Below, piece by piece: positions 43,262-52,073 of a stretch of DNA of 64,000 bases. The notes beneath the pieces were generated by a model that searched no databases, was not told the DNA's origin, and worked only from the letters and a program-made list of their open reading frames with translations. Position numbers and translations under genes: made by a program. Location: positions 620,001 to 684,000 of the forward strand of contig NZ_JACIEM010000002.1 of the NCBI RefSeq assembly GCF_014196845.1, in the 5' to 3' direction. Position 1 is the stretch's first letter. The number at the start of each line of letters is the position of its first letter. Origin of the DNA: Aurantimonas endophytica. GTDB lineage: Bacteria > Pseudomonadota > Alphaproteobacteria > Rhizobiales > Rhizobiaceae.

Positions 43262-45415
43262 GTGACGGTCCTGACTCGGATCATGCAAGGCGGGTGCCGC
43301 TGGGCCGTTCTGCTGGTCTCGCTTTGGGTATTCGCCGGAACGACGGCAGCCGCGGCACAACCGGCAACCACGGCTGCGCCACCGCCGGCCGCGACGGTTG
43401 CAACGGAGCCGCCGAAGGTCGACCAGCTGCTGAAGCTTCTGGACGATCCGGAGGTTCGCAGCTGGCTCGAGACGCGGGCTGCCCCGGCCGCAGTTCCTCA
43501 GGACGACTCGATCGCCACCGTCATCGGCGAGTGGGAGGCGCTCTACCGGGTCCGCCTCGCCGATTTGATCGCTGCAGTCCCGCGCATCCCCGCGGAATTC
43601 GAACGAGCCGCCGCGATTGTGGCAAGCGACGTCAACGCCGGCAATCCCGGCAGGGGGATCGCTATCCTGGCGCTCCTGCTGGGCTTCGGCTACGCGGCGG
43701 AACGCATCGTCGCGCGCCTCGTCCGATCGCGTGCATCGCCGGCCGGCGGGGCGAGCCGCGATCCGCACATGCAGCCCACCGGGATCGTGCCGCAATTCGT
43801 CCCGCTCGCCGTCTTCGCCGCCGCCAGCACCGGCCTCTTCCTGGCGCTGCATTGGCCGCCGCTGCTGCGCAAGATGGTGCTGACCTACCTCGTCGCAGTC
43901 GTCCTGATCCGCGTCGTGATCGTTGCGGCGCGCGTGCTGCTGGCGCCGGACCTCGACCAAGGTTCCGGCCAGAGCCCGACCGTGCGCCGATCGCCGCGCA
44001 TCCTGCCGGTGAGCAGCGCTTCCGCCGGCTTCTGGCAGCGCCGCCTGATCCTGGGCGCCGGCTACGGCCTTCTGGTCTGGGCGACGTTGAGCATCATGCC
44101 GGCGCTCGGCTTTACCACCGACGTGGTCAGGCTGGCGGCGCTCGCGTCGGGTCTCGGCCTGCTGGGCATCGCGATCGAGAGCGTCTGGCGTCGGCCGGAC
44201 GCCGATCCTCATGGCACCGTGAGCCGGAACTGGCTCCTGACGCTCTATCTGGTCGGCCTCTGGCTGCTGTGGGCCGTCGGCATGTTCGGCGCGATGTGGA
44301 TCGGCATCTATGCGCTGGTCCTGCCCCGGCTCATCGCCCATGCCGGCCGTGCCGCCCAGACGGTGGCGGCGCGGCGGGGCGAGGCGACGCTGTCGCAGGC
44401 GCTGACCAACGTCCTGATCGTGCGGGGAATAAGGGCTCTGGTCATTGCCCTGGCCGTCGGCTGGCTGGCCTCGGTCTGGCGCTTCAGCCCGATCATGTCG
44501 GCCCCCAACGACGTGTTGCAGCGCCTGGCGATCGGCCTGCTGCACGGCATCATCATCCTGCTCGTCGCCGATCTCCTCTGGAACCTGGCGAAGGTGTTCA
44601 TCGCCCGCAAGCTCGACGCCGCCGCGAACGAGGATGACGACGATCCGGAAGCGACCGTGCATCGGGCGCGGGTGCGCACGCTGCTGCCGATCTTCCGCAA
44701 CACGCTCGCGACCTTCATCCTGGTGGTTGCCATCCTGACGATCCTGTCGGGAATGGGCATCGCGATAGGGCCGCTTGTCGCTGGCGCCGGCATTTTCGGC
44801 GTCGCGATCGGGCTGGGGTCGCAGACCATCGTCAAGGATTTCCTCGGCGGCGTCTTCTACATGCTCGATGACGCGTTCCGCGTCGGCGAATACATCCAGA
44901 GCGGCAACTACAAGGGAAAGGTGGAGTCGTTCAGCCTGCGCTCGGTCCGGCTTCGGCACCATCGCGGCCCGGTCTACACCGTGCCCTTCGGCGATCTGGG
45001 CGCGATCCAGAACATGAGCCGCGACTGGGTGATCGACAAGATGGTGATCAACGTCACCTACGATTCCGACATCGACCTCGCCCGTAAAATCATCAAGAAG
45101 ATCGGTCTGGAACTCGCCGAGGACCCGGAGTTCGCCCCGAGCATCATCGAGCCACTGAAGATGCAGGGCGTCGACAGTTTCGGCGATTACGCGGTGGTGC
45201 TGCGCATGAAGATGATGACCAAGCCGGGCGAGCAGTTCGTCATCAAGCGCAAGGCGCTCTTGATGATCAAGAAGGCCTTCGCCGAGAACGGCATCAAGAT
45301 CGCCGTTTCCACCGTGCAGGTGTCGGGAGGAAGCGAGGACGAGAACGCCGCTGCGGCCGGGGAGGTGGTGCGCCGGCGCAACGCTGCCGCCGAGCCGGCC
45401 GCCAACACCGCCTGA
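43262..45415 (+). CDS. Large MscS-family mechanosensitive channel
   Basis: 717 residues from the GTG at 43262, which has AAGG eight bases upstream. A signal peptide (RWAVLLVSLWVFAGTTAAAA) is followed by a periplasmic segment, about ten hydrophobic helices and the MscS core: GAGIFGVAIGLGSQTIVKDFLGG (pore-lining helix) and VPFGDLGAIQNMSRDWV. The C-terminal cytoplasmic beta domain is complete. It protects against hypo-osmotic shock by opening under membrane tension; large members may be further gated. A TTG at 43241 and an ATG at 43283 are other possible starts. Confidence 0.9.
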   Translation: MTVLTRIMQGGCRWAVLLVSLWVFAGTTAAAAQPATTAAPPPAATVATEPPKVDQLLKLLDDPEVRSWLETRAAPAAVPQDDSIATVIGEWEALYRVRLADLIAAVPRIPAEFERAAAIVASDVNAGNPGRGIAILALLLGFGYAAERIVARLVRSRASPAGGASRDPHMQPTGIVPQFVPLAVFAAASTGLFLALHWPPLLRKMVLTYLVAVVLIRVVIVAARVLLAPDLDQGSGQSPTVRRSPRILPVSSASAGFWQRRLILGAGYGLLVWATLSIMPALGFTTDVVRLAALASGLGLLGIAIESVWRRPDADPHGTVSRNWLLTLYLVGLWLLWAVGMFGAMWIGIYALVLPRLIAHAGRAAQTVAARRGEATLSQALTNVLIVRGIRALVIALAVGWLASVWRFSPIMSAPNDVLQRLAIGLLHGIIILLVADLLWNLAKVFIARKLDAAANEDDDDPEATVHRARVRTLLPIFRNTLATFILVVAILTILSGMGIAIGPLVAGAGIFGVAIGLGSQTIVKDFLGGVFYMLDDAFRVGEYIQSGNYKGKVESFSLRSVRLRHHRGPVYTVPFGDLGAIQNMSRDWVIDKMVINVTYDSDIDLARKIIKKIGLELAEDPEFAPSIIEPLKMQGVDSFGDYAVVLRMKMMTKPGEQFVIKRKALLMIKKAFAENGIKIAVSTVQVSGGSEDENAAAAGEVVRRRNAAAEPAANTA

Positions 45416-45423
45416 GCAGCGGG

Positions 45424-45449
45424 CGGTCGCCGGCCGCGCGACGGCTTTT
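45424..45449 (+). terminator. Candidate intrinsic terminator after the MscS gene
   Basis: CGGTCGC and GCGACGG form a stem with one mismatch and a seven-base loop, followed by CTTTT. It lies 9-34 bases after the MscS-family stop codon. Confidence 0.4.
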
Positions 45450-45485
45450 GGCCGCCGCGCTCGCTCGAAGCAGGCTGTCCTGCCG

Positions 45486-46502
45486 CTATGCCCAACCCTC
45501 GAGCACGATCTTGCCCTTGGCGCGGCCGCTCTCGATCAGCCGGTGCGCCTCGCGCAGATTGGCCGCGTTGATCGGCGACAGCCGCTCTGCGAGCGTCGTG
45601 CGCAGCACCCCGGCGTCGACGAGGCGGGCGGTCTCGTTGAGGATTTCGCCCTGGCGCGCCATGTCCTCGGTCTCGAACATCGAGCGGGTGAACATGAGCT
45701 CCCAGTGCAGCGAGACGCTCTTCTGCTTGAGCAGCGACACGTCGAGCGACTGCGGATCGTCGATCAGGGCGAACCGGCCTTGCGGCGCGATCAGCTGGGC
45801 GATCTCGGCGAGATGCCGGTCGGTCTGGGTCGTCGAGAAGACGAAGGCCGGGTTGCCGATGTCGAGCGCCGCCACCTCGGCTGCTAGCGGTTTGCTGTGG
45901 TCGATGACGTGATGGGCGCCGAGCGAGAGGCACCATTCGCGCGTCTCGGGGCGGGAGGCCGTCGCAATGACGGTGAGGTCTGTCTGCGTTCGCGCCAGCT
46001 GGGTGGCGATCGAGCCGACGCCGCCGGCGCCGCCGACGATCAGGATCGCGGGGGCCGCACCGGTCACCTTGCGGGCGACGTCGAGCCGGTCGAACAGCGC
46101 TTCCCAGGCAGTCAGTGCCGTCAACGGCAGGGCCGCGGCTTCCGCGTCGTTGAGCGAGGCCGGCTTCCTGCCGACGATCCGCTCGTCGACGAGATGATAC
46201 TCCGCGTTCGTGCCTGGCCGCTGCAGGGCGCCGGCGTAGTAGACGGCGTCTCCCGGGTGGAACAGCGTCACCGCCGAGCCGACCGCCTCGACGACGCCGG
46301 CTGCGTCCCAGCCGAGCACCTTCGCCTGTCCCGCTTCCGGCTGCGCCCGCATTCGCACCTTGGTGTCGACGGGATTGACCGAGACCGCACGGACCGCGAC
46401 GAGCAGGTCGTGCGGGCCGGGATCGGGACGCGGCAGGTCGAGATCGAGCAGTGCGCTCTCGTCGGTGATCGGGAGTGATTTGTGGTAGCCGATGGCACGC
46501 AT
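45486..46502 (-). CDS. Zinc-type alcohol dehydrogenase family / quinone oxidoreductase-like
   Basis: 338 residues, NADPH-dependent medium-chain reductase fold. The N-terminal KVLGWDAAGVVEAVG and cofactor site ILIVGGAGGVGSIATQLAR fit the family that includes zinc-type ADH-like proteins (start MRAIGYHKSLPI). No structural zinc cysteine cluster is seen. Substrates are likely quinones or enones. The start at 46502 is set by AGGAGA seven bases upstream; the frame extends further without support. It is divergent from the adenylate cyclase gene, with a palindromic site between. Confidence 0.88.
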   Translation of the reverse strand: MRAIGYHKSLPITDESALLDLDLPRPDPGPHDLLVAVRAVSVNPVDTKVRMRAQPEAGQAKVLGWDAAGVVEAVGSAVTLFHPGDAVYYAGALQRPGTNAEYHLVDERIVGRKPASLNDAEAAALPLTALTAWEALFDRLDVARKVTGAAPAILIVGGAGGVGSIATQLARTQTDLTVIATASRPETREWCLSLGAHHVIDHSKPLAAEVAALDIGNPAFVFSTTQTDRHLAEIAQLIAPQGRFALIDDPQSLDVSLLKQKSVSLHWELMFTRSMFETEDMARQGEILNETARLVDAGVLRTTLAERLSPINAANLREAHRLIESGRAKGKIVLEGWA

Positions 46503-46649
46503 CGAAAAGTCTCCTGGCTTGCGGTGCCCCGCAGATACGCCGATCAGCGGCGGGGACAAGAACGCCGAAGTCTCCAGTTCACGCCCACACCGTATACCGT
46601 CGTGTGGATTACCGGCATCGCCGGTCCATGATATCGCTCGATTCGTTCC

Positions 46650-46663
46650 TGCATCATGATGCA
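46650..46663. promoter_or_regulatory. Perfect 14-base palindrome TGCATCATGATGCA
   Basis: Lies in the 263-base region between the divergent reductase (start 46502) and adenylate cyclase (start 46766) genes. Perfect dyads of this size in a divergent promoter are typical binding sites of dimeric regulators. The regulator is not identified in the window. Confidence 0.5.
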
Positions 46664-46765
46664 AGCCGTTCATGCGTGCCGCGAGCAGCTGCAAGCTGCC
46701 GCGGCGGCGCCCATGGCGCGTCGGGTACAGGTCGCAATCATGCCGGATGACGAGGTGAAGCGGTA

Positions 46766-48028
46766 ATGGACACGGAACGCATGGCACCTTCACTGCGCGA
46801 ACCCGGCCAGTGGCCGCTCCACCGGACGCGGATTCTCGACTGGCTGATGAGCGGCACCCGCGACGAACGCTTCGCGGACAGGATCTTCCACCAGCTCTGC
46901 GACCAGTTGCGGGCCGCGGGAATCCCGATCGTGCGCGCCACGCTGCAGTTCCGGATCCAGCATCCGCAATGGCTGGGCGCGCGGATCCTCTGGCGCAACG
47001 GCCTGGCGGAAGCCGAGATCCAGACCTACGAGCACGGGGCGATGGAGAGCCCCGAATATCTCGACAGCCCGGTCGCCGAGGTACATGGCGGAGCGCCGGA
47101 GGTCCGGCGCCAGCTCACCTTGCCGCCCGAGGCCGGCGAGTACTCGCTGTTCGCGCAGTTGCGGGCCGAAGGCCTGACCGACTACGTCGCCTGGCCGCTG
47201 GAGCATACGCTCGGGCGCCGCCACGTTATCACCTTCGCCACCGACGTGCCGGGCGGGCTGTCGGACGAGGATGTCGCCTTCCTGCAGGATCTCCTGCCGG
47301 CCTTCTCGCTGGTCAGCGAGATCCGGCTGAAGAACCGTCTCGCGCGCACCCTGCTGGAGACCTATGTCGGGCCGCACGCCAGCGACGAGATCCTGGCCGG
47401 TGCCATCACGCGAGGCAGCGGTCGGAGCGTCTCGGCGGCCATCATGGTCTGCGACCTGCGCGACTTCACCGGCATTTCCGAGCTCTGGCCCCGCGACGAC
47501 GTCATTGATCTGCTGAACGAGTATTTCGACGCCGTGTGCGAGCCGGTCGAGCGGCGCGGCGGCGAGATCCTCAAATTCGTCGGCGACGGGCTGCTGGCGG
47601 TCTTTCCGCTGGACCGGCCGACGGCCTGCGACGACCTGATCCAGGCTGTCAGCGAGGCGCGGGAATCGATGCGGATCCTCAATGCCGACCACCACCGCAA
47701 CGGTCGCGCGGTGCTGCGCTACGGCGTCGGCATCCATGTCGGCGAGGTGATGTACGGCAATATCGGCTCGCGCGGGCGGCTGGACTTCACGGTCATCGGG
47801 CCGGCGGTCAACGCCGCGGCCCGCCTCGAGAACCTGACCAAGACGGTCAGGCGGCCGGTGCTGCTGTCGAAGGCCTTCGCCGACGTGGCGAACAACCCCT
47901 CGGCCTTCGAAAGCATCGGCTCGTTTCCGCTGCGCGGCTTCGGCGAGGAAATGGAGGTGTTCGGCCTCGTCGGCGATCCGGCGGTGACGTCGATCGACGA
48001 GTTGCCGCTGCTTGACGCGGCCCGATAG
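46766..48028 (+). CDS. Class III adenylate cyclase
   Basis: 420 residues. Residues 1-190 are an N-terminal regulatory region; 220-400 are the cyclase domain. Metal-binding D230 (in VCDLRDFTGIS) and D274 (KFVGDGLL), ATP-selective K270 and D340, and transition-state N349/R353 (NAAARLE) are all present, so it should make cAMP from ATP. No membrane helix is seen, so it is probably soluble. GAGGTGAA precedes the ATG. The gene two positions downstream encodes a protein with a cyclic-nucleotide-binding domain, a possible effector. Confidence 0.92.
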   Translation: MDTERMAPSLREPGQWPLHRTRILDWLMSGTRDERFADRIFHQLCDQLRAAGIPIVRATLQFRIQHPQWLGARILWRNGLAEAEIQTYEHGAMESPEYLDSPVAEVHGGAPEVRRQLTLPPEAGEYSLFAQLRAEGLTDYVAWPLEHTLGRRHVITFATDVPGGLSDEDVAFLQDLLPAFSLVSEIRLKNRLARTLLETYVGPHASDEILAGAITRGSGRSVSAAIMVCDLRDFTGISELWPRDDVIDLLNEYFDAVCEPVERRGGEILKFVGDGLLAVFPLDRPTACDDLIQAVSEARESMRILNADHHRNGRAVLRYGVGIHVGEVMYGNIGSRGRLDFTVIGPAVNAAARLENLTKTVRRPVLLSKAFADVANNPSAFESIGSFPLRGFGEEMEVFGLVGDPAVTSIDELPLLDAAR

Positions 48029-48179
48029 CGGACGGCGCCACTGCAATCGGCCCGCCTGCCGTGGCTGCCGGCGCCGACATTAGTCATCGGCCCGGCGCGG
48101 ATTTCGGTCCTCGGGCAGCTGTTGCGGCGAGGGGCGCCCGCCTTGGACGGCCGCGGCGTTGCCGCCCGCCTCTCGCGCG

Positions 48180-48386
48180 TCAGGAACGCGCGGATCGTTC
48201 GCGTGCAGCGTCACGCTCCTTGAGCAGACGCTCCAGCAATGCCTCCTGGTCGCTCAGCCGGTCGGCGATCCGCTGCTCGGCGGCCTCGCCCGACGCCGCC
48301 GAGGCCTGCTCGATCAGATCCCGGATATTGTCGCGGACCGCGCTGATGCGCGCCTCGATCTCCTCGTAAGTCGCGTCGTCGTCCAT
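48180..48386 (-). CDS. Small acidic helical protein, unknown
   Basis: 68 residues, almost entirely charged and alpha-helical (ATYEEIEARISAVRDNIRD and a LLERLLKERDAARE tail); probably a short coiled coil. AGGGA lies five bases before the ATG at 48386; another ATG sits directly upstream at 48389. No family is recognised. It lies antisense to the flanking cyclase and oxidoreductase genes without overlapping either. Confidence 0.6.
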   Translation of the reverse strand: MDDDATYEEIEARISAVRDNIRDLIEQASAASGEAAEQRIADRLSDQEALLERLLKERDAARERSARS

Positions 48387-48629
48387 CATGATCCCTGCGC
48401 TGATCCGCTGAAGTCACCAGGTCTATCGGCGTTACCGGCCGCAGGCTGGTCGAGAACCCGGCCGCTGATCCCGCTCGTTGCCCCGGACAAGGCGGCGACG
48501 CCGGACACTTCGGTCGTCGCAGCACGCAAAGATCCAGGAATGAGCGGTTGCCACCGGCTGATCTTGATCATTGCAGATGACGACGGCTTCAGGAAGCATA
48601 AAGCCGATCGATGCAGCTGGAGAGCAAGG

Positions 48630-50279
48630 ATGAGCCCGGTAGAGACCGTCGACCCCACCGATCCCTGGCTGCGCGAGAGCCAGACCTTTCCGCATCTCCC
48701 CGAGGAGATGATCGAGCGGGTGGAAGGCTACGGCAGGGTGGAATCGATCGGCGAAGATACGATGCTGTTCACCCGCGGGCAGCGCAACATCGACTTCTTC
48801 CTGGTGCTGTCGGGGATGATCGAGATCGTGGCGGAGCACGCGGGATCGGATGGGAGGGTTCTCTACACCTACCGTCACGGGCAGTTCACCGGCGAGCAGA
48901 ATCTCTTCAACAACCGGACCATCCTCCTGTCGGGCCGGGCAAAGGCCGGAACGGAGGTCGTGCGGGTCGCGAATGCCGACTTCCGCCGGCTGATCACCGG
49001 CGAGCCCGATATCGGCGAGATCATCATGCGCGCCTATATCCTGCGACGGGTGGGCTTCATCCGCCACGCCGAGGGCGGCGTGATGCTGATCGGCGCGCGG
49101 CAGAGCAGTGGGCTGCTGCGCATCCAGCGCTTCCTGATCCGCAACGCCTACCCGAACACCGTTCTCGACCGGGAGGAGGATGCGGCGACGCTGATGGCGG
49201 AACTGCATCTGTCACCGGAAGACCTGCCGGCCGTCATCACGCCGGACAAGACCGTGTTGCGCAATCCGAGCAAGACCGAGCTTGCCGACCAACTCGGCCT
49301 GAGCGAGCCGCTGGATCCCGCGCATGTCTACGATGTCGCTGTGGTCGGTGCCGGGCCCGCGGGGCTGGCCGCCGCCGTCTATGGGGCATCCGAAGGGCTG
49401 GAAACGGTCGTGCTCGAAGGCGTCGCGCCGGGGGGGCAGGCGGGCACCTCGTCGAAGATCGAGAACTATCTCGGCTTTCCGACCGGCATATCGGGCGAGG
49501 CCCTGGCAGGGCGCGCGCAGATCCAGGCGCAGAAGTTCGGCGCGCGGCTCGCCATCTCGCGCGATGTCGCCGGCCTCGACTGCTGCACCGATCCCTACCG
49601 CCTGACGCTGGAGGATGGCCAGACGCTGCAGGCGCGGGCCGTCGTCGTCGCCACCGGCGCGCGCTACGGCAAGCTCGACCTCGAGCGCTACGCCGAATTC
49701 GAGGGACAGGGCATCCAGTATGCGGCCACCGCCATGGAGGCGCAGCTGTGCAGCAACGAGGAAGTGATCGTCGTCGGCGGCGGCAATTCCGCCGGGCAGG
49801 CCGCGATGTTCCTGTCGCGCACATGCCGGCACGTCCACATGCTGGTTCGCAGCCGCCTCTCGGCGACGATGTCCGACTATCTGATCCGCCGCATCGAGGG
49901 CTCGGCCAAGATCACCGTCCATACGCAGTCGGAATTGACCGGGCTGGACGGCGACACGTCGCTCGAAGCCGCGACGTTCGTCGACAAGCGCACGGGGGAG
50001 ACCACGCGCATCGCCGTCCGCAGCATCTTCGTCATGATCGGCGCCGCGCCCAACACCGAATGGCTGAACGGCTGCCTGGCGCTCGATGACAAGGGATTTG
50101 TCGCGACCGGTACCGATGACGGCGGCAGCCCGCTGGCCTCGCCCTTCGCCACCAGCCAGACCGGCATCTATGCCGTCGGCGACGTGCGGTCGGGCTCGGT
50201 CAAGCGCGTGGCGTCCGCGGTCGGGGAGGGCTCCGTCGTCATCCAGGCGATCCACCGCTTCCTGCACCCGGAGCCCTGA
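48630..50279 (+). CDS. Cyclic-nucleotide-binding domain fused to thioredoxin-reductase-like FAD enzyme
   Basis: 549 residues. Residues 20-150 form a cNMP-binding barrel with GEQNLF (E89) and GRAKA (R103) at the phosphate-binding cassette, so ligand binding is plausible. Residues 235-540 are a thioredoxin-reductase-type flavoprotein: VVGAGPAGLAAAVYG (238-252), EGVAPGGQAG, NADPH motif VVGGGNSAGQAA (381-392) and YAVGDVRSGSVKR. The redox CxxC of true thioredoxin reductase is absent; only C374 is found near that place. The start at 48630 follows GAGAGCAAGG; the longer frame lacks support. It may be a cAMP-tuned redox enzyme. Confidence 0.88.
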   Translation: MSPVETVDPTDPWLRESQTFPHLPEEMIERVEGYGRVESIGEDTMLFTRGQRNIDFFLVLSGMIEIVAEHAGSDGRVLYTYRHGQFTGEQNLFNNRTILLSGRAKAGTEVVRVANADFRRLITGEPDIGEIIMRAYILRRVGFIRHAEGGVMLIGARQSSGLLRIQRFLIRNAYPNTVLDREEDAATLMAELHLSPEDLPAVITPDKTVLRNPSKTELADQLGLSEPLDPAHVYDVAVVGAGPAGLAAAVYGASEGLETVVLEGVAPGGQAGTSSKIENYLGFPTGISGEALAGRAQIQAQKFGARLAISRDVAGLDCCTDPYRLTLEDGQTLQARAVVVATGARYGKLDLERYAEFEGQGIQYAATAMEAQLCSNEEVIVVGGGNSAGQAAMFLSRTCRHVHMLVRSRLSATMSDYLIRRIEGSAKITVHTQSELTGLDGDTSLEAATFVDKRTGETTRIAVRSIFVMIGAAPNTEWLNGCLALDDKGFVATGTDDGGSPLASPFATSQTGIYAVGDVRSGSVKRVASAVGEGSVVIQAIHRFLHPEP

Positions 50280-50492
50280 CCGCCGCGGCGCCTGGCCGGA
50301 CCTGCAGGCCGCTGATCGCGGGGGCAGGCCACGGGCCGACGCCCGCAGCCCGGGCGCCGCCGCCGATCCTTGACGGGCAGCGACGTCTCCCGATATGCCG
50401 CGACACCTCCCGCCTGCCGAACGAAATTCGGCCGGGGCTGGCCTTCAGGGGCACCCCAATTCAAAACCCGCCGGGAGCAGGGGGCGGAGACG

Positions 50493-51377
50493 ATGACTGA
50501 ACGGCACGGGATCTCGGCGGAGGGCATCAGCGCCGTGATCAGCGACCATGGCGCCGAGCTCGTCAGCCTTCGCGACGCTGCCGGCGAGGAGTTGCTGTGG
50601 CAGGCGGGGCCGGAATGGCCGCGCCACGCCCCGGTGCTGTTCCCGATTGTCGGGAAGCTCGCGGGGGATGCCCTGCGCCATCAGGGGCGGGAGTATCCGC
50701 TCGGCCAGCACGGCTTTGCCCGCGACCGCCGCTTCGCGTGGATCGAGCGCGCGGCGGACCGCGTGGTGTTGCGTCTGGTGGACGATGCCGAGACACGGAC
50801 GATGTTCCCCTTCCCGTTCCTGCTCGATGTGACCTTCGCGATCACCGGGGACATGCTGACGGTGACGAGCCGCGTGGCCAATCCGGGGGATGCGCCGCTG
50901 CCGTGCGGCGTCGGCGCGCATCCGGGATTTCGCTGGCCGCTCGCCGATGGCATCGGCAAGACTGATCATGTGATCGAGTTCGATGCCGCCGAATCCGGCA
51001 TCGCGCTTTCCGTCGAGGGCGGCCTGCTGGGGGAGGCGAAGCCGCTTCCCTTCGATGGCCGGACGCTGCCCCTGACCGAGGCACTGTTCGAACGGGATGC
51101 GCTGGTGATGCCGGATGTCGCCAGCCGCAGCGTCCGCTTCCTCGCCAGGGCCGAGGACGGCAGCGTCGTACGGGCGCTGACGGTTGCATGGGACGGGTAC
51201 AAGGATCTCGGCATCTGGTCGAAGCCGGGCGGTGCGCCGTTCCTGTGCATCGAGCCGTGGTATTCCATGGCGAGCCCGGTCGGGTGGAACGGCGACTTTG
51301 CCGACAAGCCTGGCATCCTGGTGCTGGCGCCGGGCGAAAGCCGCGACTTCGCGTGGAGCGTGCAACTCGGCCAGTAG
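50493..51377 (+). CDS. Aldose 1-epimerase family protein
   Basis: 294 residues of galactose-mutarotase fold. GVGAHPGFRWPL carries the conserved active-site histidine, and the C-terminal FLCIEPWYSMASP holds the catalytic glutamate, as in LacX/YeaD-like hexose-phosphate mutarotases. It interconverts sugar anomers. The start at 50493 was chosen because the family begins near ISAEGISAVISDHGAEL; GGAGCAGGGGGCGGAGA precedes it. Confidence 0.88.
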   Translation: MTERHGISAEGISAVISDHGAELVSLRDAAGEELLWQAGPEWPRHAPVLFPIVGKLAGDALRHQGREYPLGQHGFARDRRFAWIERAADRVVLRLVDDAETRTMFPFPFLLDVTFAITGDMLTVTSRVANPGDAPLPCGVGAHPGFRWPLADGIGKTDHVIEFDAAESGIALSVEGGLLGEAKPLPFDGRTLPLTEALFERDALVMPDVASRSVRFLARAEDGSVVRALTVAWDGYKDLGIWSKPGGAPFLCIEPWYSMASPVGWNGDFADKPGILVLAPGESRDFAWSVQLGQ

Positions 51378-51596
51378 GTTTGCTGTCTGCTGGGCAGCTC
51401 CTGACCGTGAGGCTGATAACGGCTGGCACGACGGCGCGAGCGCGCCCGACTCCCATCTGCTGGAGCCGGCGGATCACCCATTTCCGGCCGGACGTGAACT
51501 GGACTCCCGTTACGGCAGGTGATTAAGCTGGCGTCGCACTTCTCCGCCGGGCGACGGCGACGAGCGACTGCCAGTCATTCGCCAGAGGAGACCAGC

Positions 51597-52025
51597 ATGA
51601 AGAATTTGCTAGCCGCCATGGTTGTGACGCTCGCCGTCGCATCGCCTCTCGGCATGGCTTCGGCGCAAGACGCCGCCGCGCTGCCGGATCTCAAGGGTAA
51701 TTGGGTCGGCACCAGCGAGACCGTGTTGCTCGGCAGCGCGGCGCATCATGAGGACGGCGAAGCCGGGCCGCGCCTCAGCGAAATGGAATTCACGATGGCG
51801 GTCGAAGGCCAGGACGGGCGCCGTTTCTGGGGCACCTTCACCTCGGCGACGAGCAATGAAACCTTCATAGGCGTCATCGGCTTCGACGGCAAATCGATCG
51901 TCGCACGGGATACGGACGGCCTTATCGATGGCGTCCTTTCGGACGAGAACACGATGGACGTCGTTTATTCCCATACGGGCGATTCCACCGTCGTCGCCGC
52001 CACAACCTTCGAGCGGCAGAACTGA
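51597..52025 (+). CDS. Small exported protein, unknown
   Basis: 142 residues. A clear signal peptide (NLLAAMVVTLAVASPLGMASA) with cleavage near SAQ-DA, followed by a small beta-rich domain (LKGNWVGTSETV, then GRRFWGTFTS, then FIGVIGFDGKSIV) reminiscent of lipocalin-like or avidin-like barrels, with no family assigned. AGAGGAGA precedes the ATG. It is probably periplasmic and stands alone; a strong hairpin follows. Confidence 0.8.
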   Translation: MKNLLAAMVVTLAVASPLGMASAQDAAALPDLKGNWVGTSETVLLGSAAHHEDGEAGPRLSEMEFTMAVEGQDGRRFWGTFTSATSNETFIGVIGFDGKSIVARDTDGLIDGVLSDENTMDVVYSHTGDSTVVAATTFERQN

Positions 52026-52030
52026 CCCAT

Positions 52031-52063
52031 CCCTGCGCCGTCCGACCACCGGTCGGTGCAGGG
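52031..52063. terminator. Two-tier stem-loop between convergent genes
   Basis: The outer stem CCCTGC/GCAGGG (52031-52036 and 52058-52063) encloses an inner perfect stem CCGACC/GGTCGG (52042-52047 and 52051-52056) with a three-base loop. It sits between the exported-protein gene and the convergent GntR gene and could end both transcripts. No T-run is present. Confidence 0.5.
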
Positions 52064-52073
52064 CAAGGCTTCG

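Noticed and set aside
43142-44962. 606-residue antisense frame inside the MscS-family gene
   Set aside because: Histidine/glutamine/arginine-rich translation typical of high-GC shadow frames; the plus-strand channel gene has clear family motifs.
48159-48629. N-terminal extension of the cyclic-nucleotide-binding flavoprotein
   Set aside because: It lies antisense to the small helical gene, has no domain features, and a good ribosome site supports the start at 48630.
48630-50279. True thioredoxin reductase
   Set aside because: The redox-active CxxC is missing and a cyclic-nucleotide domain is fused at the N-terminus.
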